A stretch of 64,000 nt of DNA from an uncultured Lachnospiraceae bacterium. GTDB lineage: Bacteria; Bacillota; Clostridia; Lachnospirales; Lachnospiraceae. How positions within the stretch are numbered: the stretch's first letter is position 1; every line of letters starts with the position of its first letter. The stretch covers positions 100,122 through 164,121 of the forward strand of contig CAJTMC010000002.1 in assembly GCA_910577115.1 (NCBI GenBank), in the 5' to 3' direction. Made by a program: the position numbers and the translations under genes. Under the pieces are notes generated by a model. It saw nothing but the letters and a program-made list of their open reading frames with translations, ran no database searches and was not told where the DNA came from. Positions 7,776-15,416 of the stretch are shown here, in pieces.

Positions 7776-8669
7776 CTACCAATCCAGTTCAAATGCCGAA
7801 AAAGCATCTGCCGCCTTCAGGTGTTCGTCCTTATATTTCAGCAGAAAAGCCTTAATCTCCGCACTGCCGTTCGCAAGGTCTGTTAAAAATATATCAAAGT
7901 TTTCTTCCGTAATCCCTCCTGCATCTGCAAACAGCTTGTAGTATTCAAGATCATCAGCGTGCTCCTCAATAATAATGTCCCATGCTTCGGAAGATGCTTT
8001 TAAGTATTCTTTTAGCACACACACAGTTTCCGTCTTGAGCTTATAGGGATGCAGCAGCCGGAAATACACAATACGCAGCTTCATTTTCCGTTTTTCCACA
8101 GGATAGGACTTAATGTCATAATCCTTTCCCTCGTAATCTTCCTCTCCGCATGTCCAAAGCTCCTCAAAGCCGTCCAAATCGTCCAGTCCGATTAAATCCA
8201 AAAGTTTTGTATCCCAGCGGTTGAGCCATGCGTCGTCTCCTATCTCTAAAGGTTCAAAAAGAAAATAATCATGAAGTACTGTGACCGCCATCGCCAGCAT
8301 TCGTCCCAATCCGAGGCTGTTTAATTCATCAAGCGTTCTCACCGAGATCTCTTTTAAACGCACACAGCCCAAAAATAATTCTTTTCCCCTTGTCAGCGCG
8401 CGGTTTGGTATGGTAATTGTCCGAAGCTGATCTGCGTGTGCAAATGCCCAGTCGCCGAGTTCCTCTATGGTATCCGGCAGTTCTATTTCTTTTATGGTTT
8501 TGCAGCTTAAAAATGCTTTTCTTTCTATCGCAATGACCGGCTTTTCATCAATATACTCCGGAATCCTGACCTTTGCGGCAATGCCGCGGTAGCGCTTGAT
8601 TGAAATGCCGTTTTTATATGGCGCATATGCAAGCTGTCCGCCCTCCGCATTTTCAACTGTGTCGGACAT
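7776..8669 (-). CDS. BspA-type leucine-rich-repeat protein
   Basis: A 297-residue protein whose first half carries LRR_5/BspA-like repeats: IPEYIDEKPVIAI, IELPDTIEELGDWAFAHA and ITIPNRAL, the usual 'L..I.IP..V..IG..AF..C' pattern. The second half is helical and acidic, without a recognised domain. There is no signal peptide, so it is probably intracellular. I chose ATG at 8669 because GGAAGG lies 5 bp upstream; the ATG at 8693 has its nearest Shine-Dalgarno about 14 bp away. It follows the MoxR and VWA genes on the same strand at 78 bp and may belong with them as a target or scaffold. Confidence 0.7.
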   Translation of the reverse strand: MSDTVENAEGGQLAYAPYKNGISIKRYRGIAAKVRIPEYIDEKPVIAIERKAFLSCKTIKEIELPDTIEELGDWAFAHADQLRTITIPNRALTRGKELFLGCVRLKEISVRTLDELNSLGLGRMLAMAVTVLHDYFLFEPLEIGDDAWLNRWDTKLLDLIGLDDLDGFEELWTCGEEDYEGKDYDIKSYPVEKRKMKLRIVYFRLLHPYKLKTETVCVLKEYLKASSEAWDIIIEEHADDLEYYKLFADAGGITEENFDIFLTDLANGSAEIKAFLLKYKDEHLKAADAFSAFELDW

Positions 8670-8747
8670 TGGCGCCTTCCTTGTATTTTCCATAGGGAAT
8701 CATCTGCCTTTCCATGACGAATATCATCACGGCGATATTCGCCATAA

Positions 8748-10250
8748 CTAAAGCGCAAGATTATCAATCTCCTGCATAATGTTGTCTTCACGCTCATGAA
8801 GCATTAAATCTTCATTGTGTTTCGCATAATCAGGGCTTCCATAGATACCGATAAAACGCGAACTGTATACGTTAACCGTAAGCTCTGTGACAAGCACAAG
8901 CATTTCGTTTCCGTCCATAAACGCCACTTCGCTAAAGGCAAACACATTGTGCAGACGCTTCTGTATTTTCTCATTTTCTTCCTTCATCGCTGCCACTTCT
9001 CTATCAAATGCGGCTTTCAGCATGATAAAAGGATTTTCATTCTTTTCTAGTCTCAACGCTTTTACACGCGCCTCAAGAAATTGTATGATTGCCCTGTTTT
9101 TCTTCCGGTCCTCGTTAGAAAGCGTACCTGCCGAGCGCATTGTCTCCAACAGCTTCTGTCTTGCCTGTATCTGCGACTCTATGATTGCACAGAGATCCTT
9201 TTCCTCTCTCTCATGTAGCGTTTTTATAATTTTGAGCACTTTCATCAGCTCTGTCAGATAATCAGAGGTTTCAAGATTTTCCCGCATTTCACTCTCAAGC
9301 TTATCCAGCAACATGCCGAGCAGTGAAAGCCGTTCGTCAAATTTGGCAATACGGGCACGTTCTACTTCCTGTGCGGTATTCGTGCCATTTAGGATTTCTT
9401 CTACCTTATAATCCTTTTTATACTTATTAAATAGCTCATAATATGCTGTGAATTCTTTCACAATCTTTTCATTGTGAAGGTATTGGCCTACAAGGGTTTC
9501 GTCCACCTTGATGCCTTCCTCCTCGCAAAGAAGCATGGTTGCCGACAGGTCCTCCCAGCCTCTTGCAGTCACGTAGGACTTTCCGCCGACATTTGTCTCT
9601 ACACGATAAAAGTCACTTTTCTTCATGTCCAAGTAAGTTGTGACTGCACTATGGATACCCTGTTTTAGGGCATATTCCTTCCATGTAGGATAATCCGCTT
9701 CTACTTCCACCAGCTTCATTCTGTCCATTGTTACCACGTCAAACTCACGCACTGACTTATTGTATTCCGGCGGGTTTCCGGCAGTCACAATGACCCAGCC
9801 TTCGGGAACCTTATGCTTTCCAAAAACCTTATACTGTAAAAACTGCAGCATAGACGGCGCAAGCGTCTCCGATACACAGTTAATCTCATCAAGAAACAGG
9901 ATACCCTCCTCAATACCGGAACCCTCCATGACCTCATAGACTGATGCAATAATCTCGCTCATGGTATATTCGGAAATGTCAAATGCCATCCCCTTGTAGG
10001 TTTTATGTGTGATAAAGGGAAGTCCCAGTGCGGACTGCCTTGTATGATGCGTCATGGAATAGCTGACTAGCGCAATTCCAAGCTCCTGCGCAATCTGCTC
10101 CATAATCGCTGTTTTTCCGATACCAGGCGAACCCAAAAGGAATATCGGGCGCTGCCGCACTACGGGAATGCGGTAGTCGCCATACGCGTCCTTTTTCAGA
10201 TACAGCTTTACAGAATTTTTAATATGCTCTTTTGCCTGCTTTATATTCAT
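8748..10250 (-). CDS. MoxR-family AAA+ ATPase
   Basis: A 500-residue AAA+ ATPase of the MoxR/RavA group. Walker A GSPGIGKT is at 40-47 and Walker B ILFLDEIN has Asp121/Glu122; a sensor-type motif VTAGNPP follows. The C-terminal 200 residues are helical with long charged stretches. MoxR ATPases act with VWA proteins as chaperones that assemble metal centres or complexes. Here the VWA partner is directly upstream, with only 13 bp between genes. The ATG at 10250 has GGAGG 6 bp upstream; the open frame upstream of it overlaps the VWA gene and encodes Arg-rich junk. Confidence 0.85.
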   Translation of the reverse strand: MNIKQAKEHIKNSVKLYLKKDAYGDYRIPVVRQRPIFLLGSPGIGKTAIMEQIAQELGIALVSYSMTHHTRQSALGLPFITHKTYKGMAFDISEYTMSEIIASVYEVMEGSGIEEGILFLDEINCVSETLAPSMLQFLQYKVFGKHKVPEGWVIVTAGNPPEYNKSVREFDVVTMDRMKLVEVEADYPTWKEYALKQGIHSAVTTYLDMKKSDFYRVETNVGGKSYVTARGWEDLSATMLLCEEEGIKVDETLVGQYLHNEKIVKEFTAYYELFNKYKKDYKVEEILNGTNTAQEVERARIAKFDERLSLLGMLLDKLESEMRENLETSDYLTELMKVLKIIKTLHEREEKDLCAIIESQIQARQKLLETMRSAGTLSNEDRKKNRAIIQFLEARVKALRLEKNENPFIMLKAAFDREVAAMKEENEKIQKRLHNVFAFSEVAFMDGNEMLVLVTELTVNVYSSRFIGIYGSPDYAKHNEDLMLHEREDNIMQEIDNLAL

Positions 10251-10263
10251 GGTAATCCTCCAT

Positions 10264-11571
10264 TTATTCAAAATTCTCGATATCTTCCACCGGAAGCACA
10301 AGTTTGATTGCCCACGCCGGCGTCGGCGGTTTCTCGTAATCGTCCTCAAGAAATACAAATGCCGTATCATAATTGTGCGGCGGTTTGTTTTCGGGAAATA
10401 CACCATATCCGTCCGTAAAATAAATAAGTCCCTTTAGATTTTCAAATTCCCCGTTTTCTATCGCCCTGTCAACGTAGGTAAATACAGGACGGAAGTCCGT
10501 AGAGCCAAAGCCTTCTAACTGCCCTTCCTTCATAAACGCCTCAAACTCTTCGTCGTTTGTGATTTTCGTGTCTTGTCGCACCTCTGAATCACACTGGATA
10601 ATGTGTATATTGACCTTTCGGAAAAAGTTTTCGCTGCTTTTTAAAATACTATAAGTCTTATTCAAAAACGCCTGTACCACTTCTCCGCGGCAGGAGCCCG
10701 AAGTGTCAATTGCCACAACAAATTCCTTAATTTTATTGACATCCTTATACTCAAGCGGCTCTACGAGCGGCAAATTCCCATACAGGGAAAGTCCGTATGT
10801 GTAATACACATAGTCAAATTCATCATCATTGATTTGAATATCCTCACCCGACACACTGAACCGCCGCAGAAAATCGCCGTAATCGTAAGTTTCCTTTGTC
10901 GCCTCCTCAAGATTTTGCAGAATACTCTTATCGTCCGATTTGTCCTCCGAAAAAGATTTTAGCTCCGCCTTGATGCGCTCGCTGAGCTTTTTCCACTGCT
11001 CCTGTGTAATTTCAAGCGTTTCTACATTCTCGGCCGCATCCCAGCTCTCGTGAATATCACGCCGAAACAGATTGCCAAGCTCCAACAGCTCCGTTGCGCC
11101 AAGTCTGTCACTCTTTAAATTCCTGTATATTCGTTCCGCTGTAAGCGCCCCTGCCTTCTTACGCCACATTGCAAGCGTTTCCCTCCGCTCGCGGTCGCCT
11201 ATGACGTCAATCCCCGATATCCCAAGGGAAAGGATTGCGTTTTCCACTGCCATATCTGCTGCCACGTCCCAAAGCTCCTGTTCCATGCGCCCATAGCGAT
11301 AGGAATGGCTAAAGATACAATGCAGCAAAATATGAAGATGTGTCCGGATAATATTGTTCGGATTTTTTTTGTAAAGCCGTACTATCGTGGCAGGATCATA
11401 ATATATGACTGCCTCTCCGGGCGCATTCATATCGCACAAAATACCGTCCGTTCCCGCTCTCTCCTCCAGCCGTATGCCCGACAATGCCACATCAAGAAAC
11501 CGCAGATTTACCAAAATCCGGTCTCTTGACAATCCCCATATCCGCGATGCAATTTCTGACACTTGTGTCAT
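10264..11571 (-). CDS. VWA-like metallopeptidase-type protein (DUF2201-like)
   Basis: A 435-residue protein with two parts. The N-terminal half resembles the putative metallopeptidase domain DUF2201, with THLHILLHCIFSH at about 77-89. The usual zincin HExxH glutamate is Ile (HILLH), so peptidase activity is doubtful. The C-terminal part is a VWA-like domain with a MIDAS-type DTSGS near residue 287 and a later FTDGYG. It pairs with the MoxR ATPase downstream as in RavA/ViaA systems. The start ATG follows GGAG, and its first codons (MTQVSE) are made of a palindromic repeat seen elsewhere in this window. Confidence 0.8.
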   Translation of the reverse strand: MTQVSEIASRIWGLSRDRILVNLRFLDVALSGIRLEERAGTDGILCDMNAPGEAVIYYDPATIVRLYKKNPNNIIRTHLHILLHCIFSHSYRYGRMEQELWDVAADMAVENAILSLGISGIDVIGDRERRETLAMWRKKAGALTAERIYRNLKSDRLGATELLELGNLFRRDIHESWDAAENVETLEITQEQWKKLSERIKAELKSFSEDKSDDKSILQNLEEATKETYDYGDFLRRFSVSGEDIQINDDEFDYVYYTYGLSLYGNLPLVEPLEYKDVNKIKEFVVAIDTSGSCRGEVVQAFLNKTYSILKSSENFFRKVNIHIIQCDSEVRQDTKITNDEEFEAFMKEGQLEGFGSTDFRPVFTYVDRAIENGEFENLKGLIYFTDGYGVFPENKPPHNYDTAFVFLEDDYEKPPTPAWAIKLVLPVEDIENFE

Positions 11572-11576
11572 ATTTT
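11553..11576 (-). repeat. Dispersed palindrome, copy A
   Basis: TGACACTTGTGTCA at 11557-11570 with conserved flanks (TTTC before, TATTT after on the plus strand). It forms the start codon and first codons of the VWA gene. The same 23 bp occurs twice near 40.1 kb. Confidence 0.75.
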
Positions 11577-11593
11577 TTCTCCATTCCTGTTAA

Positions 11594-12184
11594 CTAAAAA
11601 TTCGCAATCTCCCCACTACAAGCCGCTTCCATGATTGACTGCACATCAGCGCCGTCGAGGTCCAGTCCCTCGGCGCTGACAAAATGTGTGTTTTCCACGC
11701 CATAAAGCCTGCAAAGCGCATTGACATATTCAAATCCGAAATTACAGTCACCTATGTAACCGCCGCTGGTCGTGACATAATACATATCGTGGGCATTTGT
11801 CAGTCCGATTGGTGTGCCGTCCTCCGCATACGTAAAAGTAATTCCTTCTATACTTGCCATCTCCAAAAAGATTTTCAAAGATGCAGGAAATGACATATTC
11901 CAGTAGGGCGCCGCAATCACAAGCATATCAGCGCTTGCCACAGCGTTTGCATAATCAAACATTGTGTCAGCAGACTGCCCTTCTGCCAAAAGCTCATCGC
12001 GCCTTTGAAGCCGTTCATAGTTTAAAGGCAGAATATTTTCTGTTGATAATCGTATTTCTTCTATATGAAATGCCATATCATGGCTGTTTTCCTCACGTAT
12101 CCGCTCTAAAAGCTGTTCCGCCAAAGCCAGCGTTCTGGAATCCTTTCCACGCACACAGGCATTGATAAAAAGTAATGTCGGCAT
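11594..12184 (-). CDS. FMN-dependent NAD(P)H oxidoreductase, flavodoxin fold (AzoR/NQO-like)
   Basis: A 196-residue flavodoxin-fold reductase. The N-terminal strand and phosphate loop (LLFINACVRGKDSRT) are followed by the family signature APYWNMSFPASLK (about 92-104) and TTSGGYIG (about 138-145). These match FMN-dependent azoreductases and NAD(P)H:quinone reductases, which pass two electrons to quinones or aromatic substrates in the cytoplasm. It lies 22 bp upstream of the VWA gene and 12 bp downstream of the SGNH gene, so these minus-strand genes (SGNH, reductase, VWA, MoxR, LRR) may form one transcript. Confidence 0.85.
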   Translation of the reverse strand: MPTLLFINACVRGKDSRTLALAEQLLERIREENSHDMAFHIEEIRLSTENILPLNYERLQRRDELLAEGQSADTMFDYANAVASADMLVIAAPYWNMSFPASLKIFLEMASIEGITFTYAEDGTPIGLTNAHDMYYVTTSGGYIGDCNFGFEYVNALCRLYGVENTHFVSAEGLDLDGADVQSIMEAACSGEIANF

Positions 12185-12196
12185 TTTACACGCTCC

Positions 12197-13315
12197 TTAC
12201 ACTAAAATGGCACATGGTATTTCCTGCGCCATTCGCTCATATGCTTTCAGTGACGGGTGGAGATGATCTCCGCTGTCAAAGCCCTCTGCAAATGCCGCAG
12301 GATTTTCACTGTCCCTGAGTGCCTTGTCAAAGTCAATACAGCCCTCCGCCTCATGTGTGGTGCGCATCCACTCGTTTACAGCATTTCTGAGTTCATCCCG
12401 GAACGGCTCATATGTCCTCCACCCATAAATCGGAAGCAAGGTGCCCATGTATACCTTCAAACCGTATTCATGCGCCCACGTAATATATTTTCGCAGCCCC
12501 TCTATTATCTCCTCTGCAGTCGGAAGATCACTCCAAGGGCGAAACGGGTTCACCTCCACACCAACCGGATGAATAATGTCGTTAATTCCATGCTGAATAA
12601 TAATCGTGTCCGCTCCGCTCACATGTGCCTCATGCGGAAAACGGATATCTCCCTTCAACCCGTAAGAATCATATGTGATGTTGTCATACTGCCGCAAAAT
12701 TCTCGTACCGCTTGCCGCTTTTCTTACAATAGCAGTATGCTCTATTTTCTCCTGAAATAATCTCAATGAAAGATAATCCGGCCATGCCTGTGACGTAATG
12801 CTGTCTCCGTAGCATACGACTGCCCTGTTTTCATTTGATGTATATAATTCCACATCACTTAAAAAATAAAACCAATTTGTCTTTCTTGTCAAATCAATGG
12901 GGAGTGTTTCGCTTTCCGCATAATCTCCCACTGTATAAGTACCCTTTGACAGCGGGCCTGTAATCAGCACTGCCGAACGCATCAGCGTAAATTCCCCCAA
13001 ATAAATGCTTATATTAAAATCTTCTCCGCGCCTGACATCAACTACGGTTTCATCGCTCACCCGCGACTCCCCCGCCGGAATCGTGACACTCCGGCTTCCG
13101 TTTTCAAAGGTTACAGGCACTGCACCAACAAACACTTTCGTAATTGTCACAGGCTCGGTGCCGCAAAAATTATCAAGCGTTATCTTTAGTTTATCTGCAT
13201 CAAACATCGGACGGATTGGATAGCGCAGGGTTAAATCCTTTGCATAATTCTCCGGTCTTCTGTCTGCAATCGAGATGGCATTTCCCCATGTGATTACGTA
13301 CTTTTTCTCCTCCAC
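12197..13315 (-). CDS. SGNH/GDSL-family hydrolase
   Basis: A 372-residue esterase of the SGNH fold. The N-terminal ~150 residues form a beta-rich domain. The catalytic domain has block I GDSIT, block III GIND and block V GDHLHP with the Asp-His pair. This two-domain layout resembles carbohydrate acyl esterases. There is no signal peptide, so a cytoplasmic role deacylating imported oligosaccharides is plausible, and the two giant SGNH-bearing pectin enzymes in the window fit that theme. The link to pectin is inference; the substrate is not shown by the sequence. Confidence 0.8.
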   Translation of the reverse strand: MEEKKYVITWGNAISIADRRPENYAKDLTLRYPIRPMFDADKLKITLDNFCGTEPVTITKVFVGAVPVTFENGSRSVTIPAGESRVSDETVVDVRRGEDFNISIYLGEFTLMRSAVLITGPLSKGTYTVGDYAESETLPIDLTRKTNWFYFLSDVELYTSNENRAVVCYGDSITSQAWPDYLSLRLFQEKIEHTAIVRKAASGTRILRQYDNITYDSYGLKGDIRFPHEAHVSGADTIIIQHGINDIIHPVGVEVNPFRPWSDLPTAEEIIEGLRKYITWAHEYGLKVYMGTLLPIYGWRTYEPFRDELRNAVNEWMRTTHEAEGCIDFDKALRDSENPAAFAEGFDSGDHLHPSLKAYERMAQEIPCAILV

Positions 13316-13489
13316 TGCCGTACCTCCTGTAATGATATCTGCTAAAATCTGTAAAATACCTATATCAGTATATCACATATCATCATTTAGGGGAACTTAT
13401 TTTCTCTTTTTTAAGAAAGCCTTTTTTATCAACACAACAGCCAATCATGCGGCTATTAAAACAATCGGGCATTCTATACAACATTTTCC

Positions 13490-13530
13490 AAAAGCACAAA
13501 ACCGAGTGCTGCAAAACTGCAACACCCGGC
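13490..13530 (-). terminator. Rho-independent terminator
   Basis: 11-bp stem CCGGGTGTTGC/GCAGCACTCGG (two G-U pairs) followed on the minus strand by TTTTGTGCTTTT. It ends the small membrane-protein gene at 13557. Confidence 0.8.
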
Positions 13531-13556
13531 TTTTCCGGTCTTTATCATATAAAGAA

Positions 13557-13826
13557 TTAAAGCTCGTCCGCAATCGGCGCTGTTGTTACAACAGATGCTA
13601 CGACTGTGACAACCACTGCAATAATGATAATAAGCATTCCGCCTAAAAGAAGAAAAACTGCGCCGCTGCCATCCTCAGCGCTTTCGCTTAACGGCACTTC
13701 CTCATCAGCAACCGCTACATTCTCCTGTGCCTCCTGCGCATATACGGTCGAAACGCCGATTGTCGAAATGCCGAATGAAAATACCGAAATCATCATCGCC
13801 ATGATCATCGCATATAAAAATCTCAT
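13557..13826 (-). CDS. Small exported membrane protein
   Basis: An 89-residue protein with a cleavable-looking signal peptide (about 1-30, ending VYAQ), an acidic segment of about 20 residues and a second, very hydrophobic helix (about 55-80, Ile/Val rich) near the C-terminus. It is probably a single-pass membrane protein with a short extracellular acidic stretch. No family is recognised. The ATG follows GGGGG at 6 bp, and the gene has its own terminator, so it looks genuine despite its size. Confidence 0.6.
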   Translation of the reverse strand: MRFLYAMIMAMMISVFSFGISTIGVSTVYAQEAQENVAVADEEVPLSESAEDGSGAVFLLLGGMLIIIIAVVVTVVASVVTTAPIADEL

Positions 13827-13979
13827 GTTAATCCCCCATTCTTATTTTATCTGTAAATTTGTAAGCACTCACAAATTTATTCTGAATATAATTTTAGCAT
13901 ATTTTGGGTAAAAAGGGAACCGCTTTTTATGAATAATTCCGAGAATCATCTCATAAAAACAGATACACAGCAGGCTGCA

Positions 13980-14792
13980 CTATAATTGCACGACCTCGCC
14001 GCCCTTCACCTCAACAATCTGATCATCTTCAATAGCAATCCACAAGCTCTGTACGCACGGATTGTATACAAACGAGTTATCTGCCGCAAACTGCGCCATT
14101 TTCACCACGTCCATATAATCTACGATTTCTATGTTTGTGGCATACCAAATATCATCGCGCCCTCCCGCAAGCGCACAGAACTCCTCAATCACATTCCAAT
14201 TGTTGTTATTGGTAAACTCATAGCTGTGTCCCCATACATACATCAAGCGCAAATATTGCTTTTTTTTGTCCTCCACAAACTGTTTTCCCAGCTCCATGAG
14301 TTTGTAATTATGATGGCAGGTTGCCTTCCATCTCAAAAAATCCTCCGGTATGTCAAAATTTTCACTATTACCGACCACTCTGCCGTATCGAATGCCAAGC
14401 TGTGGAAGCATATCGCAGATTTCTTTTGAAAATGAGCCGTTCGGATATGCCAGACCGCGGACAGGATATCCCATAAGCTGCTCCAGCTTTATTCTGTCGT
14501 CAATCACCTCGCGCGCTACGCTTGTCAGCGGACACCGCGCTATTGTGGGATGCGATATCGTATGACATGCAACCTCATGCCCTTTATAAAGCGCACGATA
14601 TTCCGCCTGCGGTATTCGCACCGGATCGCCTTCCAAGCCGCCATTCAAGTTAAACGTTCCCTTGATACCATGCTTGTTAAAAAGCTCCACAAGTCTTCTG
14701 TCCTCATGCTTTCCGTCATCATAGCTCATTGTCAGTGCCTTGTGCTTTCCCCCGGGAAAACAGGCATATACTTTCTTAATGTACGTTCTCAT
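13980..14792 (-). CDS. Polysaccharide deacetylase (NodB/CE4-like)
   Basis: A 270-residue NodB-homology protein. The catalytic Asp pair motif reads SYDDG (about 23-27), and the metal histidines are in HTISHPT (HxxxH), with a later RGLAYPNGS strand typical of CE4. No signal peptide is seen, so it may act on intracellular sugar substrates or leave by another route. Many such signal-less NodB proteins occur in gut Firmicutes near carbohydrate genes. It lies 33 bp downstream of the MecA-like gene and is likely cotranscribed with it. The substrate is unknown. Confidence 0.8.
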   Translation of the reverse strand: MRTYIKKVYACFPGGKHKALTMSYDDGKHEDRRLVELFNKHGIKGTFNLNGGLEGDPVRIPQAEYRALYKGHEVACHTISHPTIARCPLTSVAREVIDDRIKLEQLMGYPVRGLAYPNGSFSKEICDMLPQLGIRYGRVVGNSENFDIPEDFLRWKATCHHNYKLMELGKQFVEDKKKQYLRLMYVWGHSYEFTNNNNWNVIEEFCALAGGRDDIWYATNIEIVDYMDVVKMAQFAADNSFVYNPCVQSLWIAIEDDQIVEVKGGEVVQL

Positions 14793-14825
14793 TTTTCTTG
14801 CTCCTATCTTTTTGATAAATTTTTG

Positions 14826-15230
14826 TCAATGACGCATCTCGCGTGTATTTTTCTCAAAATGCGCCACAAGGTTTCGCGCTCTATTCTCATCGGCATCTTC
14901 CAGCGCCTTGATAAACTCCCTTAAAGGTCCTAAGGTCTGCTCGTCAGCCATTGCCATTGAGTGTTTCAAGCTTATGATATAATCCTCAATGCATTCGCTG
15001 AACACAAAAGAGACCCGCCCGCCGTCCAGCATTGTTATATTTAATGTGTATGCTATGTTTGTCCAATTCACTTTCTGCATCTGTCCGCACAGCTCTTTTA
15101 CACGTTTTAAAAAATGCATTCCGGATTCCGTCCTGTCAAGCACATCGTCAAGTGTGACACCGAAAAATTCAAAGTCCTCTTTTGATGCGATGCATTCCAC
15201 TTTTAGGTCTGCTTTTTTATGGTACTCCAT
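14826..15230 (-). CDS. MecA-like adaptor fragment (N-domain type)
   Basis: A 134-residue protein resembling the substrate-binding N-domain of MecA, the adaptor that delivers proteins to ClpC. The pattern 'ASKEDFEFFGVTLDDVLDR...FLKRVKELCGQ' matches the MecA 'T..DL...G..L.D......F...M' layout. The C-terminal ClpC-docking domain of full MecA (about 220 residues) is absent; instead there is a short helical tail. The window also has a full-length MecA at 24994. It could be a dedicated substrate binder or an anti-adaptor. This is a distant resemblance by eye. Confidence 0.45.
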   Translation of the reverse strand: MEYHKKADLKVECIASKEDFEFFGVTLDDVLDRTESGMHFLKRVKELCGQMQKVNWTNIAYTLNITMLDGGRVSFVFSECIEDYIISLKHSMAMADEQTLGPLREFIKALEDADENRARNLVAHFEKNTREMRH

Positions 15231-15282
15231 AAGTCATTTCCCCATTGCTTTCCATGAATTGTGTTTTATTATAATCATCTTT

Positions 15283-15311
15283 ATTATAGTTCCATTATCT
15301 CTATTTTACAA
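15283..15311 (-). promoter_or_regulatory. Promoter of the MecA-like/deacetylase pair
   Basis: TTGTAA (15306-15311), 17-bp spacer, TATAAT (15283-15288) on the minus strand, about 50 bp before the start codon at 15230. Confidence 0.6.
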
Positions 15312-15337
15312 CTATGGTTTCGTAAAAATTAAAAGAA

Positions 15338-15376
15338 TTACTCCATGACCTCACTTTCGTATAGGTCATGGAGTAA
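15338..15376 (-). terminator. Terminator of the giant pectin esterase
   Basis: Perfect 14-bp stem TTACTCCATGACCT/AGGTCATGGAGTAA with an 11-nt loop, followed on the minus strand by TTCTTTTAATTTTTA. Confidence 0.85.
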
Positions 15377-15416
15377 TTTATATAGTGTATATGAGTAAAT
15401 TTAAAAGCGTTAATTA

